A stretch of DNA of 64,000 nucleotides from JBDOQU01 sp039839375 (GTDB lineage Bacteria; Pseudomonadota; Alphaproteobacteria; DSM-16000; Inquilinaceae), in the NCBI RefSeq assembly GCF_039839375.1, contig NZ_JBDOQU010000011.1:62001-126000 (forward strand). The letters are read 5' to 3'. Shown here piece after piece: positions 44,361-51,802 of the stretch. The translations under genes and the position numbers were made by a program. Below the pieces are notes generated by a model. The model saw only the letters and a program-made list of their open reading frames with translations. It searched no databases and was not told the origin of the DNA. How positions within the stretch are numbered: the first letter of the stretch is position 1; the number at the start of each line of letters is the position of its first letter.

Positions 44361-44492
44361 CAGGCTGGCCTGTCGGGATCGACCGGCCGCGCGAGGGCGG
44401 ACAGCCCGACCGGCGCGCCGCCATATTCGGCTATCGCATCGATCAGGCAATCCCAGAGATAGCCGGCCGAGGCGCTGTCGGCCAAGGGCATT
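44361..44492 (-). CDS. Possible 43-residue ORF upstream of purU
   Basis: A short frame reading MPLADSASAGYLWDCLIDAI, then AEYGGAPVGLSALARPVDPD and ending RPA. Almost every third codon position is G or C, as in the surrounding real genes, and it stops 25 bp before the purU ATG on the same strand. There is no clear Shine-Dalgarno before its ATG, and an in-frame stop lies about 25 codons upstream of it. It could be a small protein, an upstream leader ORF, or the eroded end of a longer gene. No family is recognised. Confidence 0.3.
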
Positions 44493-44643
44493 CGGCGGGA
44501 ACAACCTCTGCTGGCGACGCGCCGGGAATCGAGAGGCGCGCGACGCGGTCAATCATCGCCGCCGCCTCGCCGCGCGGGCTGTTCCCGGACCGTCGAATAG
44601 TGTTTTCGCGACGACGGCTCCTTGACATTCGCTCGGAAGAAAC

Positions 44644-44703
44644 AGAAGTATTTATCAGAAGTAATTCTACGGAATAAAATAATAAACAAGTGATAACTAC
44701 TTC
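44644..44703 (+). promoter_or_regulatory. Promoter/operator region of the metal ABC operon
   Basis: -35 TTATCA (44652-44657), 17-bp spacer, -10 TAAAAT (44675-44680). Two direct copies of AGAAGTA (44644-44650, 44657-44663) and one inverted copy of GAAGTA (44698-44703) flank and enter the promoter. The second copy continues into the palindrome AGAA-GTAA-TTCT. This layout suggests a repressor site, probably metal-responsive; the regulator is not known. Confidence 0.45.
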
Positions 44704-44721
44704 AACGGTTCACATATCGAA

Positions 44722-45690
44722 ATGAACAGCTGTTCAAAGTCCTTCGGCGTCCTGACGTTTGCGGCCGCCCTGATTTCCCCGCCTGCATGGGCGGAAGACA
44801 CTGTCCCCCATATCGTGACGACGACGGCGCAGGTCGCCGACGCCGCCGAGGCGGTGGCGGGCGAGCTGGCGACGGTCGAAAGCCTGATGGGCGAAGGCGT
44901 CGATCCTCACCTCTACCGGGCGACGCGGTCCGATATGGCGCGGCTGATGGCGGCGGACCTAGTGCTGCTGAACGGGCTTTTCCTGGAGGGCAGGCTGGGC
45001 GATTCCCTGGCGCGGCTGGAGCAGGCGGGCAAGCCCGTCATCGCAGTGGGCGCGACCGTGGACGAAGAGGACCTGACCCATCCGCCGGAATTCAAGGGCC
45101 ATTACGACCCGCATATCTGGATGGACCCGGAGATGTGGGCGCAGGTCGTGGACGGCATCGCGGCCGAACTGTCCGCCACATGGCCGGCCAACGCCGAAAC
45201 CTTTGCCGCCAATGCGGCCGCCTACAAGCAGGAGCTTCAGGAACTGGACGAATACGCCGCCGAGGCGCTGGCGACCGTGCCCGAATCTTCCCGCGTCCTG
45301 ATCACGGCCCACGACGCCTTCGGCTATTTCGGACGCGCCTACGACATGGAGGTGGTGGGCATCCAGGGCATCTCCACCGACAGCGAAGCCGGGCTGGCGC
45401 GGATCGAGATGCTGGTCGATCTGATCGTGGAGCGGGAGATCGCCGCCGTGTTCGTCGAAAGCACCGTCTCCCCGCGCAATGTCCGCGCGCTGATCGACGG
45501 GGCCGCGGCCCAGGGGCATGAGGTGGAGATCGGCGGGCAGCTCTATTCCGACGCCATGGGTGCGCCCGGCACCTATGAAGGCACCTATATCGGGATGTTC
45601 GACCATAATGTGACGATTATCGTCCGGGCGCTGGGCGGCGAGACGCCTGCGGGCGGGCTGAACGGGCGGCTTGCCGCCCTCGCCCGCTAA
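44722..45690 (+). CDS. Metal ABC transporter substrate-binding protein (Mn/Zn, TroA/ZnuA cluster)
   Basis: Periplasmic cluster 9 (A-I type) metal-binding protein, 322 residues. The signal peptide core is LTFAAALISPPAWA, cut before EDTVPHIV. Metal-ligand positions are readable: GEGVDPHLYRATRSD (first His), HYDPHIWMDPEMW (second His), a Glu/Ser-rich VFVESTVSPRNV (Glu), and IGMFDHNVTIIV (Asp). The absence of a His-rich loop between the first two sites argues for manganese or iron rather than ZnuA-type zinc uptake. It is the first gene of a four-gene operon with ATPase and two permeases. Confidence 0.92.
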   Translation: MNSCSKSFGVLTFAAALISPPAWAEDTVPHIVTTTAQVADAAEAVAGELATVESLMGEGVDPHLYRATRSDMARLMAADLVLLNGLFLEGRLGDSLARLEQAGKPVIAVGATVDEEDLTHPPEFKGHYDPHIWMDPEMWAQVVDGIAAELSATWPANAETFAANAAAYKQELQELDEYAAEALATVPESSRVLITAHDAFGYFGRAYDMEVVGIQGISTDSEAGLARIEMLVDLIVEREIAAVFVESTVSPRNVRALIDGAAAQGHEVEIGGQLYSDAMGAPGTYEGTYIGMFDHNVTIIVRALGGETPAGGLNGRLAALAR

Positions 45691-45701
45691 GGCGCGCGCC
45701 C

Positions 45702-46499
45702 ATGTCCCCCAAGATCAGATCCGTCGACCATGCGCCCGACCAGCCGCTGCCCGCCGACTGCCCGCTGTCGGTTTCCGGACTGACGGTCGCCTATCACCGC
45801 AAGCCGGTGCTGTGGAATGTGGATTTCACCGCGCCCTCCTCCGGGCTGGTCGCCATCGTCGGGCCGAACGGGGCCGGGAAATCGACCTTCATCAAGGCGG
45901 TTCTGGGGCTGGTCCCGCGCCTGTCCGGCGAGGTCCGGACGTTCGGGAAGCCGGTCAGCCGCCAGCGCCGGCGGATCGGCTACGTGCCCCAGCGGTCCAG
46001 CGTGGATTGGGATTTCCCGGCCTCCGCGCTCGACGTCGTCGCGATGGGACTCTATGGCCGGATCGGCTGGTGCCTGCCGGTGCGCCGCCGCCATAAGGAG
46101 GAAGCGCGCGACTGGCTGGATCAGGTGGGCATGGCGGATCTGGCCGACCGGCAGATCGGCCAGCTTTCGGGCGGCCAGCAGCAGCGGGTGTTCCTGGCCC
46201 GCGCGCTGGCCCAGCGGGCCGACCTCTATTTCATGGACGAGCCGCTGGCCGGCGTCGACGCGGCGACGGAGAAGACGGTCATCGACGTGCTGAGACGGCT
46301 GGATTCCGAGGGCAAGACGGTCGTCTGTGTCCATCACGACCTCCAGACCGCGCCCGACTATTTCCAGCATGTGCTGGTCCTGAACGTGCGCGCGGTCGCC
46401 GCCGGCCCGATGGCGGAGGCCTTCACGCGCGACGCGCTGCAGACCGCCTATGGCGGCCGGCTGGCGCTGGCGGAGCTGCCGGCAGCGAAAAGCGCCTGA
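45702..46499 (+). CDS. Metal ABC transporter ATP-binding protein (MntB/TroB type)
   Basis: Cytosolic ATPase of 265 residues. It has Walker A GPNGAGKSTFIKAVLGL, Q-loop GYVPQRSSVDWDFP (the SVDWDFP sequence is typical of the Mn/Zn family), signature LSGGQQQRVFLARAL, Walker B DLYFMDEPLAGVD and the switch His in VCVHHDL. The start at 45702 is 11 bp after the binding-protein stop. It is followed immediately by the first permease, whose ATG comes 1 bp after this stop. Confidence 0.95.
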   Translation: MSPKIRSVDHAPDQPLPADCPLSVSGLTVAYHRKPVLWNVDFTAPSSGLVAIVGPNGAGKSTFIKAVLGLVPRLSGEVRTFGKPVSRQRRRIGYVPQRSSVDWDFPASALDVVAMGLYGRIGWCLPVRRRHKEEARDWLDQVGMADLADRQIGQLSGGQQQRVFLARALAQRADLYFMDEPLAGVDAATEKTVIDVLRRLDSEGKTVVCVHHDLQTAPDYFQHVLVLNVRAVAAGPMAEAFTRDALQTAYGGRLALAELPAAKSA

Positions 46500-46500
46500 C

Positions 46501-47721
46501 ATGCTTGAGCGCCTGATAGACATCCTGACCTTCGAGGCCGGGTACAACACCGCCGTCGTCGTCATCGGCGCGGCCCTTCTAGGCGCCGCGGCCGGCATCG
46601 TCGGCGTGTTCACCCTGCTGCGCAAAAGGGCGCTGGTCAGCGACGCCATCAGCCACGCCACGCTGCCGGGCGTGGGCGCGGGCTTCCTCATCGCGCTGGC
46701 GCTGGGCATGGACCCGCGCAGCCTGCCCGTCCTGCTGGCCGGCGCTGCCGTCACCGGGGCGATGGGCGCCTTCGCCGTCCAGATGATCCGGGACCATACC
46801 CGCCTGCCGGAGGATGCGGCGATCGGCACGGTGTTGAGCGTCTTCTTCGGCGCGGGCGTGGTGCTGCTGAGCCATATCCAGACGCTGAGCAGCGGCTCGC
46901 AGGCAGGGTTGGACAGCTTCCTGCTGGGCCAGACGGCCGCCCTCTCCCGCACCGAGGCGGAACTGATCGCCGGCGCGGCCGGGCTGGTGACGGTGGCGGT
47001 GATCTTCCTGATAAAGGAGCTGACGATCCTCAGCTTCGACCAGGATTTCGCGGCCGCCCAGGGCTGGCCGACGGCGCGGCTGGACCTGCTGCTGATGGCG
47101 CTGCTGCTGACCGTGGTGGCGATCGGCCTCAAGACCGTGGGGCTGGTGCTGATCGTGGCGCTGGTCATCATCCCGCCGGTCGCCGCCCGCTTCTGGACCG
47201 ATAGGCTGAGCCGGATGGTGCCGGCGGCGGCGCTGTTCGGGGCCGCCAGCGGCTATCTGGGCGCGACCCTTTCGGCGCTGCTGCCCGACCTGCCGGCCGG
47301 GCCGGTGATCGTACTGACGGCCGGCGCGCTCTTCGCCGTCAGCCTGCTGCTGGCGCCCCGGCGCGGCATCCTGATTCAGGCCGTCCGCCAGTGGCGCTTC
47401 GCCCGCGCCGTGCGCTACAGGCAGGCGCTGGCGGCGCTGGACGACGGGCGCGTCCCGTCCGGGCGCGCCGCGCGACGGCGGCTCAAGCGGGAGGGGCTGA
47501 TCCTGCCCTCGGGCGAGCCGACGAATGCCGGACGGCGCGCAGGGGTGGAGGCCGCCCGCGAGCAGGCCTTATGGGACCGCTACATCATGGGGGCGGGCGG
47601 GGGCGCCGCGGCCGACATCGACTGGTCCGCCGCGCGGATCGAGGATGCGCTGCCGGGCGACATCCTGGCCGAGCTGCGCCGCGACGTATCCCCAAATCGG
47701 GCGACGGAGAAGGCCCGATGA
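46501..47721 (+). CDS. Metal ABC transporter permease with C-terminal DtxR-like domain
   Basis: Inner-membrane permease of the ABC-3 family fused to a regulator-like tail, 406 residues. Residues ~15-285 have about eight helices with the family motifs LVSDAISHATLPGVGAGFLI, FLLGQTAALSRTE, AAAQGWPTARLDLLLMALLL and VALVIIPPVAARFWTDRLS. Residues ~300-395 align by eye with DtxR/IdeR: a winged segment RRRLKREGLILPSGEPTNAG, then AREQALWDRYI and DIDWSAARIEDALPGDILAE. The arrangement is that of chlamydial YtgCR. The DtxR metal-ligand histidines appear replaced (positions 356, 374 and 382 are Gln, Asp and Asp). The start is ATG 46501; it ends in an ATGA overlap with the next permease. Confidence 0.85.
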   Translation: MLERLIDILTFEAGYNTAVVVIGAALLGAAAGIVGVFTLLRKRALVSDAISHATLPGVGAGFLIALALGMDPRSLPVLLAGAAVTGAMGAFAVQMIRDHTRLPEDAAIGTVLSVFFGAGVVLLSHIQTLSSGSQAGLDSFLLGQTAALSRTEAELIAGAAGLVTVAVIFLIKELTILSFDQDFAAAQGWPTARLDLLLMALLLTVVAIGLKTVGLVLIVALVIIPPVAARFWTDRLSRMVPAAALFGAASGYLGATLSALLPDLPAGPVIVLTAGALFAVSLLLAPRRGILIQAVRQWRFARAVRYRQALAALDDGRVPSGRAARRRLKREGLILPSGEPTNAGRRAGVEAAREQALWDRYIMGAGGGAAADIDWSAARIEDALPGDILAELRRDVSPNRATEKAR

Positions 47722-48674
47722 TCCTTCTTTCCAACTTCCTCCAGATCGACCTGCCGGCGCTGATCGTCGCGGTGCTGGCGTCGGTTTCCTGCACGCTTCT
47801 GGGCAACTTCCTGGTGCTGCGCCGGCAGAGCATGATCGGCGACGCGATATCCCATGTCGTGCTGCCGGGGCTGGTGGCGGGCTTCCTCATCGCCGGGTCG
47901 CTGGCGGTGTTGCCGATGATGGCCGGCGCGCTGGCGGCGGCGCTTGTCAGTGTCGGGCTGATCGAGCTGATCCGCCGGGTCGGGAACCTGGAGCCGGGAG
48001 CGGCGATGGGCGTCGTCTTCACGATCATGTTCGCGGCCGGCATCGTGCTGCTGGAGCAGTCGGGCGGGCGGAACATCCATCTGGACGCCCACCACGCGCT
48101 CTACGGCCAGTTGGAAGCGACGCTGTGGCTGGGGCCGGAGACCTGGTCGGCCTTCCTGACGCCGGAGGTCTGGCGCGCCATCCCGCACCAGATTCCCGTG
48201 CTGGCCAGCGTGACGGTGCTGATCGGGATCGGGATTCTTCTGTTCTACAAGGAGCTGAAGCTGGTCACCTTCGACCCCGTTCTGGCCGACAGTCTGGGCA
48301 TCCCCGCGCGGGCCGTCGGCGCCGGGCTGGTCGCCGCCGTCGCCGTCGCCGCCGTGGCGGCGTTCGAGGCGGTGGGATCGGTGCTGGTTATCGCCATGAT
48401 CATCTGTCCGGCAGCCACCGCCCGGATGCTGACCGACCGGCTGTCCCGGCAGATCGGAGTCAGCCTCATCGTCGCGGTGTTGTCCGGCGCGGGCGGCTAC
48501 GCGATGGCGGCCTTCATGCCGCTGTGGCTGGGCGGGGAGAACTCGCTGAACGCCGCCGGCATGATCGCGGTTCTGGCCGGCTTCCTCCAGACGCTGGCGA
48601 TGCTGTTCGCGCCGCGCTACGGAATCGTTCCGAGATTGCGAGCGCGGCGGGCGGAAGTGACGGCGGCCGCCTGA
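47718..48674 (+). CDS. Second metal ABC transporter permease (ABC-3 family)
   Basis: Inner-membrane permease of 318 residues, heterodimer partner of the preceding permease. It has about eight helices: LIVAVLASVSCTLLGNFLVL, the family motif SMIGDAISHVVLPGLVAGFL, NLEPGAAMGVVFTIMFAAGI, LYGQLEATLWLG, LADSLGIPARAVGAGLVAAV (ATPase-contact loop), GSVLVIAMIICPAATARMLT and a C-terminal helix. The tail is short, without a DtxR domain. The frame is open upstream to 47391, but the ATG in the ATGA overlap at 47718 gives the correct family start. Its stop lies in one arm of a hairpin shared with the convergent regulator gene. Confidence 0.94.
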   Translation: MILLSNFLQIDLPALIVAVLASVSCTLLGNFLVLRRQSMIGDAISHVVLPGLVAGFLIAGSLAVLPMMAGALAAALVSVGLIELIRRVGNLEPGAAMGVVFTIMFAAGIVLLEQSGGRNIHLDAHHALYGQLEATLWLGPETWSAFLTPEVWRAIPHQIPVLASVTVLIGIGILLFYKELKLVTFDPVLADSLGIPARAVGAGLVAAVAVAAVAAFEAVGSVLVIAMIICPAATARMLTDRLSRQIGVSLIVAVLSGAGGYAMAAFMPLWLGGENSLNAAGMIAVLAGFLQTLAMLFAPRYGIVPRLRARRAEVTAAA

Positions 48675-48684
48675 CTGTCAGGCG
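48668..48684. terminator. Hairpin spanning both stop codons of convergent genes
   Basis: CGCCTGA-CTG-TCAGGCG is a perfect 7-bp inverted repeat with a 3-nt loop. The permease TGA lies in the left arm and the regulator stop (TCA on plus) in the right arm. There is no T-run, so Rho-independent termination is not certain. Confidence 0.45.
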
Positions 48685-49670
48685 ATAATGATCGCCCTCT
48701 CCTCCCTTGGCGACCGGCCGTAGAGCTGCCGGTAGCATTTGGAGAAATGGGAGGCCGAGACGAAACCGCAGGCGAGCGCGATGTCCACGATCGGCAGGTC
48801 CGACTGGTAGAGCAGGTGCCGCGCCCGCTCCAGCCGCAGGTCCAGGTAATAATGCGCGGGCGGGCGGCCCAGATGCTTGCGGAACAACCGTTCGAGCTGC
48901 CGGCGCGACAGGCCGACATGGTTGGCCAGCGCCTCCTGCTCCACCGGCTCGCTCAGATTGGCCTCCATCAGTTCGATCGCCGCGATCAGCTTCGGGTTGT
49001 GGACGCCGAGCCGCGCCCTGAGCGGCAGGCGCTGCCGGTCGTGCGGGTTGCGCATCCGGTCGACCAGGCACTGCTCGCTGACCTTGGTCGCCAGATCGTT
49101 CCCGTGCTGCTGGGCGATGATGTAGAGCATCATGTCCAGCGCCGCCGTGCCGCCGGAGCAGGTGTAGCGGTTGCGGTCGACCTCGAACAGGTCGGCGCAG
49201 ACCTCTATGTCCGGGAACGTCTCCTGGAAGCCGCTGAGATTTTCCCAGTGAATCGCACATTTGTAGCCGTTGAGGAGACCGGCCCGCGCCAGCACGTAGG
49301 CGCCGGTGCAGAGCGCGCCCAGCATGGTCCCCTGCCGTTCGAGCAGCCGCAGCCAGCCATGGACCTCATTGTCCTTGAACCGTTCGACCCCCAGGCCGCT
49401 GCACACCAGCACCATGTCCGGACGACGGAGATTGCCGTTCTGGCGATACATCTCCTTCATCGCCATGTCGGCGGTGACCTGGATGCCGTTGCTGGCCCGG
49501 ACCGGCGCGCCGTCCTTGCTGAGCAGCGTCCAGCGGTAGAGTTCGCGCCCCGACATCCGATTGGCGATGCGCACCGCCTCCACGGCGGTGGCGAAGGCGA
49601 TCATGGAGAAGTTCGGGACCAACAGGAAACCGACCACGTCCGGCCGGGGATGCGCAAAATTCTCGACCAT
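48678..49670 (-). CDS. GlxA-family transcriptional regulator (DJ-1/PfpI plus AraC HTH)
   Basis: Cytosolic activator-type regulator of 330 residues. The DJ-1/PfpI domain (about 10-185) shows VVGFLLVPNFSMIAFATAVE, DMVLVCSGLGVERF, and LGALCTGAYVLARAGLLNG with the nucleophile-elbow Cys, then YTCSGGTAALDMMLYII. The AraC double HTH (about 230-330) shows LANHVGLSRRQLERLFRKHL and IALACGFVSASHFSKCYRQL, GRSPRE. Relatives (GbdR, SouR, CdhR) control glycine-betaine, sarcosine and carnitine catabolism, which feeds formaldehyde/formate into THF. It is divergent from fhs across about 250 bp, fitting control of one-carbon genes. The start is ATG 49670, with a GTG at 49685 possible. Confidence 0.9.
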   Translation of the reverse strand: MVENFAHPRPDVVGFLLVPNFSMIAFATAVEAVRIANRMSGRELYRWTLLSKDGAPVRASNGIQVTADMAMKEMYRQNGNLRRPDMVLVCSGLGVERFKDNEVHGWLRLLERQGTMLGALCTGAYVLARAGLLNGYKCAIHWENLSGFQETFPDIEVCADLFEVDRNRYTCSGGTAALDMMLYIIAQQHGNDLATKVSEQCLVDRMRNPHDRQRLPLRARLGVHNPKLIAAIELMEANLSEPVEQEALANHVGLSRRQLERLFRKHLGRPPAHYYLDLRLERARHLLYQSDLPIVDIALACGFVSASHFSKCYRQLYGRSPREERAIIIA

Positions 49671-49743
49671 CGGACCCGCCCACACCCTCTTGCCATGGAC
49701 GCCAGTGCGGGACGGCCCCGCGATTCGCAATCGGTAACACACC

Positions 49744-49759
49744 TGTCGCAATCCGGACA
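49744..49759. promoter_or_regulatory. Possible regulator site between glxA-type gene and fhs
   Basis: TGTC-N8-GACA inverted repeat with a second GACA 3 bp further on, in the middle of the divergent gap. Weak, by eye only. Confidence 0.25.
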
Positions 49760-49921
49760 AAGACAGAGTGATGGTTTCGGCAAATCGACTTTCCGGGCAG
49801 GATGTTTGCGCCGGGACAAGATGTCGCGCGTCGCGCAATGGATGTCGCTCGCCGCGCCGCGACGCCTGCGGCGGGCATGTCAAAGTCCCAACCCTGAACC
49901 GGCAAGGGGGAGTATCCTTTC

Positions 49922-51634
49922 ATGGATGTCAGCGTGGTCGCGAAGGCGGAACCGAAACAAGCGCCCGGATCGGATATCGAGATCGCGCGCGCCGCGACGC
50001 TGAGGCCGATCAGGGAGATCGGCGGCGCCCTGGGCATCCCGGAGGACGCGCTCTACCAGTTCGGGCCGCATATCGCCAAGGTCCAGTTGAACCGGATGGA
50101 CGACCTCGCCGGCCAGACGGACGGCAAGCTGATCCTGGTCACCGCGATCACCCCGACGCCGGCCGGCGAAGGCAAGACGACGACGACCGTGGGGCTGGGC
50201 GACGGGCTGAACCGGATCGGCAAGAAGGCCGCCATCTGCCTGCGCGAACCCAGCCTGGGGCCCTGCTTCGGCATGAAAGGCGGCGCGGCCGGCGGCGGCT
50301 ATGCCCAGGTCGTCCCGATGGAGAACATCAACCTGCATTTCACCGGCGATTTCCACGCCATCGGCAGCGCGCACAATCTGCTGTCGGCGCTGATCGACAA
50401 CCACATCCATTGGGGCAACGAGCTGGGGATCGACGCCCGCCGGATCACCTGGAAGCGGGTGATGGACATGAACGACCGGGCGCTGCGCGACATCACGGTC
50501 GGCATGGGCGGGGTCGGCAACGGCTTCCCCCGCCAGGACGGGTTCGACATCACCGTGGCGTCGGAGGTCATGGCGATCTTCTGCCTGGCGACCGACCTGG
50601 AGGATCTGCAGAAGCGGCTGGGCCGGATCATCATCGGCTACACGCGCGACAGGAAGCCGGTCACCGCCGCCGATCTGAAGGCCGAAGGGCCGATGACCGC
50701 CCTCCTCCGCGACGCGCTGATGCCCAACCTGGTCCAGACGCTGGAGAACAACCCCGCCTTCATCCATGGCGGCCCGTTCGCCAACATCGCCCATGGCTGC
50801 AATTCGGTGATGGCGACGAAGACGGCGCTGAAGCTGGCCGACTATGTGGTGACGGAAGCGGGGTTCGGCGCCGACCTGGGTGCGGAGAAATTCTTCGACA
50901 TCAAATGCCGCAAGGCGGGACTGAAGCCGGCGGCGGCCGTGGTCGTGGCGACCGTGCGGGCGCTGAAGATGCATGGCGGCGTCGCCAAGGACGCGCTGGG
51001 CGACGAGAATGTGGAAGCGGTCAGGAAGGGCTGCGAGAATCTGGGCCGGCACCTGCGGAACGTCGCCCAGTTCGGCGTGCCCGCCGTGGTCGCCATCAAC
51101 CGCTTCACCAAGGACACCGACGCCGAGATCGCGGCCATCCGCGATCATTGCGCCCAGTTCGGCGTGGAGGCCCATCTCTGCACCCATTGGGCCGATGGCG
51201 GCGAAGGGATCGAAGGGCTGGCGCGCAAGGTGGTGAGCCTCGCCGACCATGGCGATGCGCAATTCCGGCCGCTCTACCCAGACGAGGAGCCGCTGTGGGA
51301 GAAGGTGCGCACGATCGCCCGCACGCTCTATGGCGCGGACGACATCATCGCCGACAAGGCGATCCGCGACCGGTTCGGCCTCTATCAGGAAGGAGGGTAC
51401 GGCCACTTCCCCATCTGCATGGCGAAGACGCAGTACAGCTTCTCCACCGACGGCAATCTGAAGGGCGCGCCCAGCCATCATGTGGTGCCGATCCGGGAGA
51501 TCAGGCTGGCCGGCGGGGCGGAGTTCCTGGTGGTCGTCTGCGGGGAGATCATGACCATGCCCGGCCTGCCGCGCGTGCCGGCGGCCAACACGATCCGGGT
51601 GAACGAGCGCGGCCAGATCGAGGGGCTGTTCTGA
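49922..51634 (+). CDS. fhs: Formate--tetrahydrofolate ligase
   Basis: ATP-dependent ligase that makes 10-formyl-THF from formate and THF. The product of 570 residues is slightly longer than the usual ~557 because of an N-terminal extension. It shows the P-loop ITPTPAGEGKTTTTVGLGDG, LREPSLGPCFGMKGGAAGGG (formate/THF site), MENINLHFTGDFHAIGSAHN, HGGPFANIAHGCNSVMATK, YVVTEAGFGADLGAEKFFDI and the C-terminal MPGLPRVPAANTIRVNERGQ. AGGGGGAG lies 9 nt before the ATG. The context with a GlxA-type regulator and purU suggests formate assimilation and one-carbon balance. Confidence 0.98.
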   Translation: MDVSVVAKAEPKQAPGSDIEIARAATLRPIREIGGALGIPEDALYQFGPHIAKVQLNRMDDLAGQTDGKLILVTAITPTPAGEGKTTTTVGLGDGLNRIGKKAAICLREPSLGPCFGMKGGAAGGGYAQVVPMENINLHFTGDFHAIGSAHNLLSALIDNHIHWGNELGIDARRITWKRVMDMNDRALRDITVGMGGVGNGFPRQDGFDITVASEVMAIFCLATDLEDLQKRLGRIIIGYTRDRKPVTAADLKAEGPMTALLRDALMPNLVQTLENNPAFIHGGPFANIAHGCNSVMATKTALKLADYVVTEAGFGADLGAEKFFDIKCRKAGLKPAAAVVVATVRALKMHGGVAKDALGDENVEAVRKGCENLGRHLRNVAQFGVPAVVAINRFTKDTDAEIAAIRDHCAQFGVEAHLCTHWADGGEGIEGLARKVVSLADHGDAQFRPLYPDEEPLWEKVRTIARTLYGADDIIADKAIRDRFGLYQEGGYGHFPICMAKTQYSFSTDGNLKGAPSHHVVPIREIRLAGGAEFLVVVCGEIMTMPGLPRVPAANTIRVNERGQIEGLF

Positions 51635-51647
51635 TCGAACGGAAGGC

Positions 51648-51663
51648 TTCGAAAGTTTTCGAA
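51648..51663. promoter_or_regulatory. Perfect palindrome TTCGAAA-GT-TTTCGAA
   Basis: Two 7-bp arms around a 2-bp centre, 13 bp after the fhs stop and about 140 bp before the transporter operon. A second inverted repeat TAACT-AGAA-AGTTA lies at 51676-51689. The size and symmetry are those of a LacI/AraC-type operator, although a transcription-end hairpin is not excluded. Confidence 0.45.
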
Positions 51664-51704
51664 ATAAATCTGGCGTAACTAGAAAGTTAATATCCCCCCT
51701 GTGC

Positions 51705-51733
51705 TTGCACTAGGTTTCGATGGTGTCTAGGCT
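51705..51733 (+). promoter_or_regulatory. Putative promoter of the sugar ABC operon
   Basis: -35 TTGCAC (51705-51710), 17-bp spacer, -10 TAGGCT (51728-51733), about 70 bp before the binding-protein ATG. The two inverted repeats at 51648-51689 lie just upstream. Confidence 0.5.
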
Positions 51734-51802
51734 TCTTCCCAGACAACCAGACGTGGCGATCAAGCCACCCCGATTCCAAGAACAGACCGAACGGGAGGAC
51801 AT

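Larger units (their letters stand above)
44336..44721. other. 386-bp divergent gap between purU and the metal transporter operon
   Basis: The purU side is GC-rich and holds the possible short ORF. The last ~80 bp before the binding-protein gene are strikingly AT-rich and hold the putative promoter and GAAGTA repeats. No RNA gene or riboswitch is recognised. Confidence 0.6.
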
